Below, one piece after another: positions 8,392-20,240 of a stretch of 64,000 nucleotides of DNA (its first letter is position 1; every line of letters begins with the position of its first letter). Location of the stretch: assembly GCF_965638725.1 (NCBI RefSeq), contig NC_134982.1, forward strand, positions 3,038,001 through 3,102,000. The letters are read 5' to 3'. Position numbers and translations under genes: made by a program. The notes under the pieces are model-generated. The model was given only the letters and a program-made list of their open reading frames with translations. It searched no databases and was not told the DNA's origin. The stretch is from Aptenodytes patagonicus. Lineage: Eukaryota; Chordata; Aves; Sphenisciformes; Spheniscidae.

Positions 8392-11300
8392 GTGAGCGGG
8401 GCGGGGGCGTGTGTGTGTGTGTCGTCCTTGTATTTTAGGGGGGGTTGTTTCCCAGTCGTGGAGGGGACCCGCAACTTTCCCCCCTCCGGGACGGCGCCCG
8501 CAGGTGCCCGGGGAGCGGCGGGGACCCCCCTCCCCGCCCCGCCGGCGCATCGCCTCCCCCCGCGGGTACCGGTCTCTCCCACCCCCCCCCCCCGGGGGGT
8601 GAGAGGCACCTCCCGGGATTTCAGCCGCCCGGGCGAACGACGTGGCCGGTTTTCTGCAGGGAAGGGTGGAACTTCGCCCGTGGGTCGGGGTTGGGGCGGC
8701 CTCGTCCTTCGTGGGGTCCGTCACCGGAGCGGGCGAACAGGCGGCTAAAAGACGCTCGGCTTCCCCAAACCCTCGTAGAGTGATTTTGTTTCCTCGTGTT
8801 CCTAAAACACGAGGGTGGAGGGAGAGGGGAAAAAACCAGTCCTTTACACCTGCCGTAAGTAACCGAAATGCTCCTAAGGTGCCCAGTTTCCTTTTCGTTC
8901 TGCAACTCCCGAATATAATCCCTCGGCGGGGGTACGACCAAACGCACCCGCTTCCTCATGGCAGCCGGGGAAGGTAACATGGCTGATGGCCTCGCAGGGT
9001 GCTACGCACCGCCAGGCCGGCGCTCGGTGTGCCAGCGGGGTGGCAGCCAGCCGCCCTCCCCGTCGCTTCCCAGAGAGAAACCCAGATTTGCTCCTAAAAA
9101 GTGGCCGTTGTGACAGTGGGAAGCTCGGGTGCTGATTTTTAAGCCGAGCCTGGGATCTAGACAAGAGATCGCTTTTTTTTCCCCTTCTCTTTTTCTTTTT
9201 TTATTATTATTTTGTGGCTGTGGGATACTCGGGCAGGATGCAGGGCATCCTCGGCCAAAGCGGGCTGGGGATGCACCCCGTGTGGTTTGGGGGTTTCCGC
9301 CCCCTTCCCAGTGAGAGGTTTGTGTCCGGAGAGATCTTTGCTGATTGACTTGGCCTGATGAAAGAGCTCCTCGCACACAACGGGAGATCCGCCCGGTACG
9401 GAGCGATAACTGATGGGGAGGGAGCCCTCTCCCTGCGCTCCACATCTTCCCGAGGCTACCCGGGAGTGCTGCGGGGCAGCCAGGATCCAGGGAATATGCT
9501 TAGTGAAAGCCATCAATAACGCTAGGCAGGGGCTCATCGAGAAAAGTGCTTGGCTTCAGAACGGTTTTTGCTGAAAGACTGTAAAGTGCCAGCATCATCT
9601 ACTGTAATAATGGGAATTTTAGCATTTTAAATTCTTCCTGTGACCGTGGTCAGCGTGGAGACGTTGCCAGATTGGCACCAGCCCTCTCAAGGAACCGCTT
9701 TTTGTCTCCGTGCCAGTCTCCTGGGCTTAACTTTGCTGCAGATTTCTGCTTTTGTAACTCATTTTGCGGACAGCTTTTATGTAATATTGGGGGTTGCCAC
9801 TTATTTTTTTTGGCTGTTGATATCAAATGGATGCAGGATGAAGTGTGAATCTGGCTGCTCCTCCTTTGAACCTATGTGAATTTAAGAAGCCCTGCTGGAT
9901 TGAGCAGGGCTGTCTGTGAGCGGGCTGACCTCCATCCTTCTCAGGAGCGCTTCAAAAGCTAAGTCTCAGGATTGGAAAACCTTTTTCCCTTGGAAAATCT
10001 GAAGGGGAGCACAAGGAAAGCTGTGGCTGAACTGCTCCGACGTGCCGACCGCAGCATCTCGTCGGGCGAGTGCACGGATGTGATGGCAAGCATCCCCGGG
10101 GAGGAGGGAGCTGTGTTATCCGTATCTATGGGCTGGTTATAACAACCAGATTAATTGATTCTGAACTTGATGATCAGGTAATTAACCTGTGTCGTGTTTT
10201 TAAGCTAACTTGATTAAGTTTATGCTCCTGTTCGTCTGTTGAATGGGTGTAAGATGCCTGTGGGGCATTGCTTGTGATCCCGTCGCTGTCCAGGGAGTTG
10301 TCGATGAGGCACTCGGGAAGTGATGGGGATTTGGTGACAATCTGTGCGTGTCATTAATTTTTAATTTATTTTTAGTAACAACAAAGATTCTTGATGAGAG
10401 CTGGTGCTTCAGTGCTGGCCCTTCTGCTGGTGTCTGTCTGTCTTGTGGGGACGTTTTAGGGACACAGCTGGTGTGGTAGGTGCTGGGGCCACCGATGGTG
10501 CCTTGAACCCCTATGGGTCATCTGTGGGGCTGAGCGCTGGCGCTGCAGTGGAATTTAGGACTGTCCTGCTGGGTCGTCTTCTGCACGGGGCGTCTGTGCC
10601 GGCTCTGGGCTTTGAAGCAGCAGGAAAATGTTTCCCGTGACTTTGAGTATGTAAGAAAAAGAGCAAAGAAGGCTTTAAAAACCACGACGAACCCAACAGC
10701 CTTAAGACGCTGAGCCTGAGGGTGCGAGTTGCTGATGGAGGTCTCCAAGATAAAGCAGATGCGTTGGTCTCTAGCCTGCTCTTGGAAAGCATTGAGGAGG
10801 GTCCTGGTGCTCGCTTGGACATCACCTCTGTGCGGATGCGGGCATTCGGCCCCGTGGCCTGTAGCTCCGCTTGGCTCGTATACGGTAGAGGCCTCCGAGA
10901 GCGTGGTGGAGAGAAGACAACCTGCTGCGGAGGGCTGCCCTGCCCTGAGCAGTTGGGGGTTGATGCACCCTCTGTGCATGGCTGCCAGAAGATGCGTTAA
11001 TGGAGGAACATGGGAGGGATCAGAGGAAACAAGGGGTAAGAGCACAGGATAGCTTCGGTGGGGTGTTAGGGTTCAGGAGATGACTTTCCAGGCACAGATG
11101 TGGGGCCTCCTGGATAACCTTGTCGGCAGGGTGGGGATGAGGCTTTTTGAGGGATGATGCGGAGGGAGGGAAGGCGGATGATCCTCCTCACTGGAATCAA
11201 TACAGCTGTCTTGCTAAAAGCCTATCGATCCGATGCGCAGTGTTGCATTAGCACAGCCACAACGGTACCTCCCTCGGAGTCCTTCCTCCTCCTGATTGAA

Positions 11301-14284
11301 CCAGGATGAGAGAAACTGCTGGGGAGCTGCTTCGGAGCAGCTGAATGGGACTTCTCAGGTCCTCCCGCCTCTCCTTCCTGCTGGGCTGTAATGGGAGCTG
11401 CTACGTGTTGTGTAGAGAGCCCTTAACTTCCACTTGATGCTTGTGGAAGATCTCCTGGGACCTTGTGGGACACACAGTATTTTCTTGGTGTTTAAGTTCA
11501 TGCTTGTTAAGCCATGCTGATGAAATTTGCTGTGTTAGACTCAGTGCTGTCCTGAGGAGCACTTAAACTGGGGAGGAACCCATCCTGGAAACACCAGCAG
11601 CTGTCAGTTGATGGTGGAGGCCCTCTCCAGGTGATGTCTCACCTGTGCCCCTTTAAGAGCAGGGATGACTGGTGTTTAATAGCCCCCGTCAAACAAGATA
11701 ATTAACAGCTTTGCCTAATTATGAGCATGTGAGTAGTTCCAAAACTGCATCAACCTTCAAGCACGTAGGACTCCACTTGGGTAAATAGTTATGGGGAGAC
11801 CATTATAATACTCTTCTCACTCCTGATGCAGCACCTGGGGACTTTGGGATTATCTGGCTGTGGATTTTATTTTGTTGCAGAAACAAACATGAATTTAGTG
11901 CGACTTGCATCCTAGCAGAAGAGGAGCTGTGTGGTAAAGGGTGAAGACCTGGTCCTGGAGCCCCTGGCACCAGCGCGTGCAAGAGGAGCAGGGGAGGCAG
12001 GGGCATCGAGGACTCCCGCTTGCAAAAAACCTCTTCCAGGTGGAGAACTGGTGGAACTTTGCTTAACCTGCGTATCGCCCAGTTACCCTGGGCAAACACC
12101 TTTCTAAGGCTGCCTGGGGCCGGTCCTGCTCCTGCCGCGTCCCCGGGGTTCCTGCTGGAGAGTGGTAGTGGTGGGACGTCCCCAGCCGCAGCGCTGCCCA
12201 GCCCAACTGGTTGCAGCTGGGCAGGGGAGTTGCTCAAACCCTATTTAGCTGAAGCAGGAGGCAGAGGCAGCCCCCTGCAAGGCTCTTTCCTTCCTCTCCA
12301 GCCAGAGCCCTCCAAAGTAAACCTGTTGCTGATGCAGCTAAACTGCAGGTAAGGGAACCGCAGTCCGATCCCCGTAAGCCTGTGCAGATGCCAGCATTGC
12401 TCTGTAATGAGATAACAGGGACGCTCCGCTCCTCTCCTCTGAGCTGGGTGCTGTGCAGGATGGCGGGAGGGCATCGCTCCTGGAGGATGCCACCTCCAGC
12501 AACGGTTTGATTTGCAGCGTTAAACTGGAGATCGGACTTGTTTGCGTGGCTAGCCTTTGTTATTGTAAGGTGCCACTCTTCATATTACTAAAACAAATAT
12601 AATTGCTTTTGCTTCTGGATGTTCTGCTCTCTTTAAGGTACTTCTTAAAATACGTTAATTGTTAATTTAAGCGTAGCCTCTAAACCTCATGCAAAATAGT
12701 GCTTCTGCCAGGCTAGGGAATAAGCTGTGCCTTTCTGCTCCTGGGGAGTTGTGCAGCTTGAGATACGCTCTTCAGAAGGTTTGCAGGCTCTGGATGAGTA
12801 AGAAACCAGGGTATTTATTTCTTTTCTTAATTTCTTTTTTTCTCCCATTGTGCAAAGTGACTGTTATTTGCCAAGTGTTTTTTAATAGACAGCAGAACTT
12901 AATGCATTAAAAAAGCCTCTTCTCATGGCCGGTGTTGGGTATAGAAAACTCTCTGGTTTTCACTTAAAGTTGTTGTATTAAATAAAGTAGCTGGAATGAA
13001 TTGGTGGTTTCTGACCCTGGGGAGAGACTTTTCAAAAGCGAATAAATATCGCCAGTGTGATCACACACTGATTGAGTCAATGAATTGGCATGAACCTTCT
13101 GGCATAAAACCTTTCTGAAAATGATTTATCCTTCAAGGCTCGGGGAGGATTCACCTTTAGCGGGGGCCTGTGTGCTGGTTTGGGGTTGAGGAGCAGCTGG
13201 GAAGGAGAGAGAAGATTTTCTGTGTATCGCGTAGAAAAAAGTTCTGGGAATGAGTGTGGGGGACGGAAAGTTTGGGGTTCAGTCCCAGGACATCCACGGG
13301 ACCTCTGCTGCAGAGCTCCTGAACTCCTGCCTCCGCCGTTTGCAGCTGCTGTTAGGAAAAGCAGGTTATACTTGAAGGTTTTGGATTTTTTTCTTTTCTT
13401 CTTTATTTTAGATTATGAGAACATGTCTGTGTCGTGCCACAAAGGGCAGGGACAGCTCGGAGGCCATGCTGGGATTTTTATTTAAAGCTCCGTCTTGCTG
13501 AAGGAGCCGGACCCGTTGGCATCCCCGGTCTCCTCCCGATCCTGCTTCGTTATTAGCTGCAGTCGCGGAGAGAAAATCATTGACATGTAAAATGTGATTG
13601 CTCCAGCCGGCTCTCTGCAGCTGGGGACCATGCCAAGGGCACGGCCACCTCCGCAGCAGCTCGGGGACCTCCTCGGCTTCCCTGGGACGGCTCGGAGGGG
13701 ATGAAAGCAGAGCCAAACTTGGGTGTTTAAATACCATTCAGTCCACTGGTTATATGGCCGTGAGCAGGTGCAAGGAAGGTGAGAGATGGGCGCCGGTGGC
13801 TTGGCGGGCAGGAGATGGCTGGAGTTTGCCCCGCGCTCTGCCAGCGCTGTGCGGATGCACGTCCCGCCGCAGGGCATACCGTGCCGGGAGCTTTGCGCTG
13901 CAAAAATAACCGTGTTTTCTGCTCGTTGTGCATTTAACACACCTGTGCTGGGGTTAGACGAGAGCCACTGAGCTAAGTGATACAGAGCTCAGCGCAGGTG
14001 CTGGGGCACAGCCCTGGGAATGACTCCAGCAGGGCTTAATTTGCTTGATTCCTGCTTTATGCCCTCTTGCTGGTTGGGATTAGTCAACTCGCCTTTTTTA
14101 AAAATTATTTTTAAGAATTCCTGCCCTCGTACTGTTTTAAGGGTGTGAAATTTGGGTGTGTGGGGGGGAATCCCAATGCACACAAGCCCAGGTTGCAGCA
14201 ATTTGCTGGGTTAACTAGGTGAAGGACGGAAACCTGGGGACGGCAGCAGGTCCGGAGCCCGAGGCAGCGCGTGGCTTGTGCCGG

Positions 14285-14326
14285 TCTTGTGGGGTGGGGT
14301 GGGATGGGATGGGATGAGTCGAGTCG
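14285..14326 (+). repeat. GGGGT/GGGAT pentanucleotide microsatellite
   Basis: Tandem GGGGT and then GGGAT units degrade into GAGTC units within MYO5B intron 1. This is a simple repeat; the G-rich strand could form a quadruplex. Confidence 0.7.
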
Positions 14327-17300
14327 GTCCTACCCTTTTCTGCCCTGAGGAAGGAGTTTAACCGAGGGTATTTGTCACAGGCAGCCTGGCTGCTGTTGAA
14401 GAATGTATTTACAAGGGAGGATTTTTTGCTTTGTTATTCTTCTCTGCTGCCAATAACCAGGTGTAGAAAATAATGACCCTGAACGTGAATGCGTGCATCC
14501 TTTCTGATGACCAAGAAAGAAGGCTATGTATGTTTGTATCTGTATTTTTATATATATATGTATGTTTGAGGCTGATCTCCATTTGCTGTAGTGCAATGCA
14601 GTTCTGGGCACGTTGGACTTTTAATTTACATGCCGATTAGTTTGTAGCTCTGGCCAAAAAAGTAGTGTACCCTTACTGTGGTAGTTGCCTGGGAAGGAAA
14701 CCACAGGAGTAGCCTAACTGTAGTGTGAAGGTGGACTTTGGACCTTCTGAGTTAGTCGGTGGTGTAATAAATAGCAGGTAGCATAGGTGAAGCCCTGAGT
14801 TGGGTTTTTTGTGGTGTTATTGTCGCTCTTTGACCCGTTCTGCAAACAGAGGCATTTCGTGGCGGTTAAAGGAATATCAGCATGAACTACAATTTGGGCC
14901 AGGAAAATGACTGCTTTTATTGCAGCAAAACCTCAAGCTTTGGCAGACACCCGAGGTGTTTGCAAAACATCTTAGTGAAGAATTTGCTATTTAGCAAAAC
15001 TGAAGAAATTCCCCGTGAGCTTTCTGTGTCTTGAGTTGGTTGTGTAAAGCAATTGCCCTCGTGTGCCTCTGGCCTGCTGTAAGACACGTTTTGTGGGGTT
15101 GGGATTCGGCTTAGCCTGGTCCTCCAGAAATGAAGAGAGACCTGTCCAGAGGTGGTAGCAGGGCTGGGAAGGACCAGGGGCTGGTGGGTGATGGGTTTCA
15201 CGTGGTCTTCCTCACTTGAATGCTCTTTAACTTGATGCCCAGGTCATGGTAAACTCATCAGTTTTACTAACGAGGCTATTAAGGATTTGGTATTTATGCT
15301 CTTTGCCTTTCCTGCAGTATCTAGAGGGTTTGGAGAGGAACATCCCTACAGGGAAGAGCCTGCAGCCTGGAAATGTGCCCTTTTCTCCTGCTGTGCTCTC
15401 TCCTTTTGTCCTTGATTTGTCCGTGTCCAAAGTCTTCTCCAGCCAACTGAAACCTGTGGGTCATGGGAATGGGTTAAACGTGTCAAAGGCTGGACTATAG
15501 GACTACAAGAACTGTAAGCAACATAGATCTAGAAACCCTTACTATAAGGGATATAAGCCCTTAATTGCAGGATATGGCCCCAAACCTGCAGCTTGGTGCA
15601 GGGTGGCGGGATGGTGGTGCAGCTCCTCCAGCAGCGTGTCCTCCCGACCCGCCGTGCCACCGTCCTTCACCACTTTTAACCAAATCCCATTTGATTTTTT
15701 AAAAAATTATTTATTTATTTTTCTCCTCCACAGGCAGTTTTTTTAGTACTGCCTTTTAGTTCCCTGTGCTTGTCCGTATGAAGCCGGTGGTGCTGTTAGG
15801 ACATTCAGACCCTGCTCTGGCAATTACAGCAGATCTCAATGGCGCCGTGTAACGCATCTTGCTGCCCTCCCCAACTCTATTTATGGTGCAGGGCAGGTTG
15901 TAGGATACGGTGGCCATCTCTTCCTTAATGCACGGCCATCGCCGCCTCCTTCAGTCTCATGTTCCCACATGGGCATTGGTGGTGGTACCGGTGGGGTGGT
16001 TTTGTGTTGTCTGGGTGCTCGGTGTTGGTGTGCTCCAGGTGTTTGGTGCTTACGTGGCTTGGCTTCTCAATAGATGTGTGCCGTGTCCACCTGTCCATGC
16101 TGCCTGTTGGGTGTTCCTGTTGGCTCTCATTCATCCTTCTGCCCGCAAATCTCTGCCGTGTGCCTCTGGCTTAGCTCTTCCCTGAGAAAAAGTATTTTCC
16201 GTGCTTAAGGTTGACCAAGCCTTTCAGCTCGTGACCGCTTCCCATCCTGCTGACCCATGGGCAGCCCCACGGGGCTGGTGGGCTCCACAGAGGGACGCGT
16301 TTCCCTCGGTGACTCCACCGAGGTGCAGAGCCAGCCCTTAAATCCAGCTAATCCATACCTTCACCCTTCCTGTGAGTCATCGCCCGAGCTGCCTTAGGAT
16401 AGTCCCGCTGAGGTGCGAGGTGCTGGTAGGATGTGCTTAACCACCATTTACAGGGCTGTTGGGAGCAGGATGCGTTGTGGGTGAATCGCGGCCACTCCTT
16501 ATCAAAATGACACGTTGCATCTCGGGAATGTGTCCTGGCGAGTCATCGCTCTTCAAAGGAAAAAAAGATCCTTAATGTATTTAAAGATGGCTTTTAAAAA
16601 TCACGGGGGATGGTGATGGGAATGTCTGCTTTCTTCTGAAAGCCCTGAAGGGATGATTTCAGGTGGCTCAGGCAAACCTCCAGCTGCCAAATCCCCAAGC
16701 AGGCTGGAAATGAGCAGGCAGCCGGGGCCGCTGACATGTGTCTTAGCAAATGAGTGTTGAAAACTGTTTTTTAAAAAAAAAAAAAAAATCTGATCCCTGT
16801 GCCTGCTGTGAAGCCCGTCCGTGGTGCTATGTCCCAAGCGAGCAGAAAGTCGGTGTAAGCACATCTCAAGGCAGCGAGTGGATGCAAAGATACTGAGATG
16901 ATGGAAGCTATAATTTTCAGTCTAATTAAGCTGAGTAACTCCCTTGTGGATTTATCTTCTTAATTACTTTGAGCTCTGATAACATGGGTGCTGCGGGTAT
17001 CGCTGTTTTTTGGGCAGTGAGTGTGATGTCCAGCTGGGGTGGAGGAGCGGTACCCACCAAATGCTGTGGGGATGGTGCGGGTCTCAGTCAAGGACGCTTG
17101 GTCTCCTAGTGGGGTGGGGATGGAGAGCTGGAGGTGGCTTTCACGTGGCAGCACTGGACTATTGTGGTCTTCGATTGGTCCCACATCTCCTGGTAGGACC
17201 ATGTGTCCTGTTTTAGAGGCAAGGTGGAGGTGTAGGAGAAGGTGGTCCTGCTCCAGACCCACACAGACCTCAGCGAGAGGTAGATGTGTGAATACTGGTG

Positions 17301-20160
17301 CGGCTCTCGCCAGCCTTTCCCACGGTCGTGGAGTGCCTATTTCTTGCCTAGCTGATGCCCGCTTTCAACACCACGTTCAGTGGTAAGAAGTAAAATAATG
17401 AAGGCAAGGAAAGACCAAGTGCCACTCATCCAGCGCTTGGTCGGTGTCTCATGTCACCGTGCTGTCCCCTTGCTTTCCTGTCTCCACCTGACCTTGTAAG
17501 AAATCACTTCTCTGCTGGGATAGACCGTGAACACCTGCACTGCCGTCTTGTAGTTAACGGTACCAATGAGGTGTGTTTTGGCTGAAGCAAGACCTTTAAC
17601 ATCGCTAAAAAGCTCTTCTGGAAGCTATGTCTGCACGGGGTGTGAACATCTCACCCGGGGGCTGGTGGAGAGCTGCCCTCGGGGGTGTCTGCAGGGGCTT
17701 CCCTACTCCGAATATTGGGTGGTTTTGGTTTTTTTTCCCTCCAGACTCTGGTGTTGCAGAGATGCAGTTTGCTTTTCCTCTCCCGTCTGGCTGTGGCAGC
17801 TGAAGTGCAGCTGGGGACACGTTGTTCGTGGCTGGATGGCTTTCAGGGGACCGAGGTCCCTGTGTGAAGGACTCTGCTTTTGAGCTGAACCTGCCCTCGG
17901 CTCTCCCGCAGCGCGTGTTTTATGGCCCTGGGTGTTATAAAGACCCTGGCCAGAGAGATAGGAAGGTCGTGGCTAGCTTATGCAGAGCCTAGAAATACCA
18001 GGTTTGAAATCTCTTGCTCTGCGTTCGTCCTCCTTGTTTTCTTTTTTCTTTTCCTTTCTAAAGCCTTTGGTTTTGTTTGGACCCTGCCCCAGCGAGGTAA
18101 TAACTTGTTCTTCCCTGTGCAGAGTGGTGAGATAAATGCTGATACTTTGTCTGTCCTGCCACGGAGGATGGAGGCTGAGCTCTTAAATAAAATACTCCCT
18201 TTTTTAAAAAAAAAAAAGAGAAAAACCTAGGTGTCTTAAGCATGCAGACCTGAATTGTAGAAAAATAATGATGCTCAAGGTTAAAGGGCTGGTGCTTTGG
18301 GTGCAACTGGTGGCAGGAACGGCTGTGGATTTCAGCCTTGCGGTGCTGCTGCCGCCCTGGGGGTCATTTGTGCCGCCCAGCCCCTCGCCCGCTCGCCGGG
18401 AGCTGCTTTGAAGCCTCGTGGGCTCTTGCCGTACCAAAATAAACTCGGAGTCGAGGCTGTCAGAGCTAATCTTCATCGTTTCGCGCTTTGCCCTCCCCAC
18501 TGCTGTTTCGGTGAGCGATGGCTGTGCTTGCACCCGCTTATTTTAGGGAAATCCCTCCCTGGCGTGGGAGCGCGGGGCCCACCCCCGTGATGCCAGGTGG
18601 ACACGAGCAGTGCTGCCCAGCTTTGAGAAACCTGAAATATCCATTTGCTTGTCCATCAAGGTGGGTCTGAATCATCTTTAGGAACAAAACTTGCTTGAAT
18701 TTGCCTTTCAACACCCAATGCTCCGTGCTGGAGAAGATGGGACGGCTGGGGCTGCTTCAGGCTGCGCGACCCCTTGCAGCCCCCAAAGAGCGAGCTGCGA
18801 GCGGGCTTCTCCTCCCCAAGCGCTGCTTCACTGGCGTTTGCGTCCCAAAGTCCAGCACCGAGCAGAAAAAACACCGCCCTCACCCAAATGCAGCCTCCCT
18901 GGGGCCTCTCTTTTCGTCCAAGGAACGGTGTGGTGCAGAAATCCATATTTCTTTTTTAAAAAAAGTCTACTCTCAGAAGTAGAATATTCTATTTGACAAT
19001 GCCAAAAAGTCTGTAGACTCTCCAAGATTTCACTGTTTTCTTTTTTTTTAATATTGTTTTTATTTACTTTTTATTTTTTGACTGAAGAAGGTGCTGTCTC
19101 CCGGCAGTCTTTGCTCTGGTACAAAGTTTCAGCACTGGAAGGTCACGTGAAGTAAATCGGCAGAATGCAAACTCTGCTGTTACTTGCTAAACTTTGCCCA
19201 GACCTCATCTAATCACCGACCCGATAAGTACTTAGGAGTTCCAACTCCTCCTGCAAGGAGGGAGCTCAGCCCCGGCCCCAGTCCCCGGGGCAGTGCTCGT
19301 CCCAGCTGGGCATCCTCGGGGAGTCCTGGCATCCTTCTGCTCCAAAGGGTGATATTTTTGAACCCTTTGGATATAAATCATGCCTGAGCGATGACTTGCT
19401 GTTGTATCCCAACTTTAAATGGTATTTTCTTTTTTTGAGTAGCAGGTTTACTGTTTTTTTTTTTCCTCCTTTTTCTTTTTTAGTCTCGGATGACTCTGCT
19501 TTAATATTCAGTCATTTGCGAGGTATTACCCAAATTTAGGCTGTCGCTAATCTCTGACACGATGGTTTTCGGTGTCCCCGTGCGAAGAGCAGACTGGATG
19601 TTGCGGCTGATAGAAAATCCCCAGGACTTTAGTGTGCAGAAGCGTTTTTAACTATCGGACCACGCAGTTCATAAGTGAGTGAGGTTTCATCCTTTTAGCA
19701 ACTCTGAAGTCGGTTTCTTGTCTCTCCACGTTCAGTACTAAAGGCTGAATGTTTCTAAAGGAAAAACCTTCCAACAAAACAATTTCATTTTCCTCGGTGA
19801 TGTTTTGGGGACAATCTGTTGGCGACTATTTTATCCGGCGTGCCATCTCTCGGCTTATAAGCCTCTTTGATGTGGCTCATTCAGGGGAAAAATGGCATTA
19901 CACACTACCTCAATCACTCAGATGTCAGAGGGGATATCACGTTCGACTAATCAGGGGAAATTTGGGAAGATTGAGTAACGCCAGGAGACATGACCCACTT
20001 TCAGATAAACGCTTTTCAGACAATAAAGATTGAGCTATGTGGTGGGGGAGGGAGAAACATTCACAGGGTAGAAATAATTAATTATTATTTATAATTTTTA
20101 AATTTTATTTTATTGTGCTGACCCTTTCCCAGGTTCAGGATGGGTTTTCTTTCTTTTTCT

Positions 20161-20240
20161 GTGGGTGGTGTTTTGGTTTTGGTGGTGTTTTGTGTGGTTT
20201 TTTTTGTTTGGTGGTTTGGTTTTGTTTGGTTTTTTTTTTT
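20161..20240 (+). repeat. GT/T-rich low-complexity tract
   Basis: About 80 bases contain only T and G, arranged as TTTTGG, GGTGG and GTTTGG units, ending in a T-run. It is strand-asymmetric with no A or C. It lies in MYO5B intron 1. Confidence 0.8.

Larger units (their letters stand above)
7808..9075 (+). promoter_or_regulatory. MYO5B: CpG island promoter of MYO5B
   Basis: GC and CpG content rise sharply from about 7808 and stay high to about 9075, spanning the first coding exon. The island contains GC boxes (for example just downstream of the donor at about 8396-8408), a CTCCTC repeat, a 15-base tandem duplication and a GGTC/TCCG tetranucleotide array, all upstream of the ATG. Housekeeping-type vertebrate promoters with dispersed start sites usually look like this. 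The transcription start cannot be fixed from sequence alone; it probably lies between about 8000 and 8300. Confidence 0.75.

Noticed and set aside
19749..20033. 95-codon frame in intron 1 as a possible nested gene
   Set aside because: It has no homology I recognise, no promoter and no polyadenylation context. It is retained only as a marker of a possibly conserved noncoding block.
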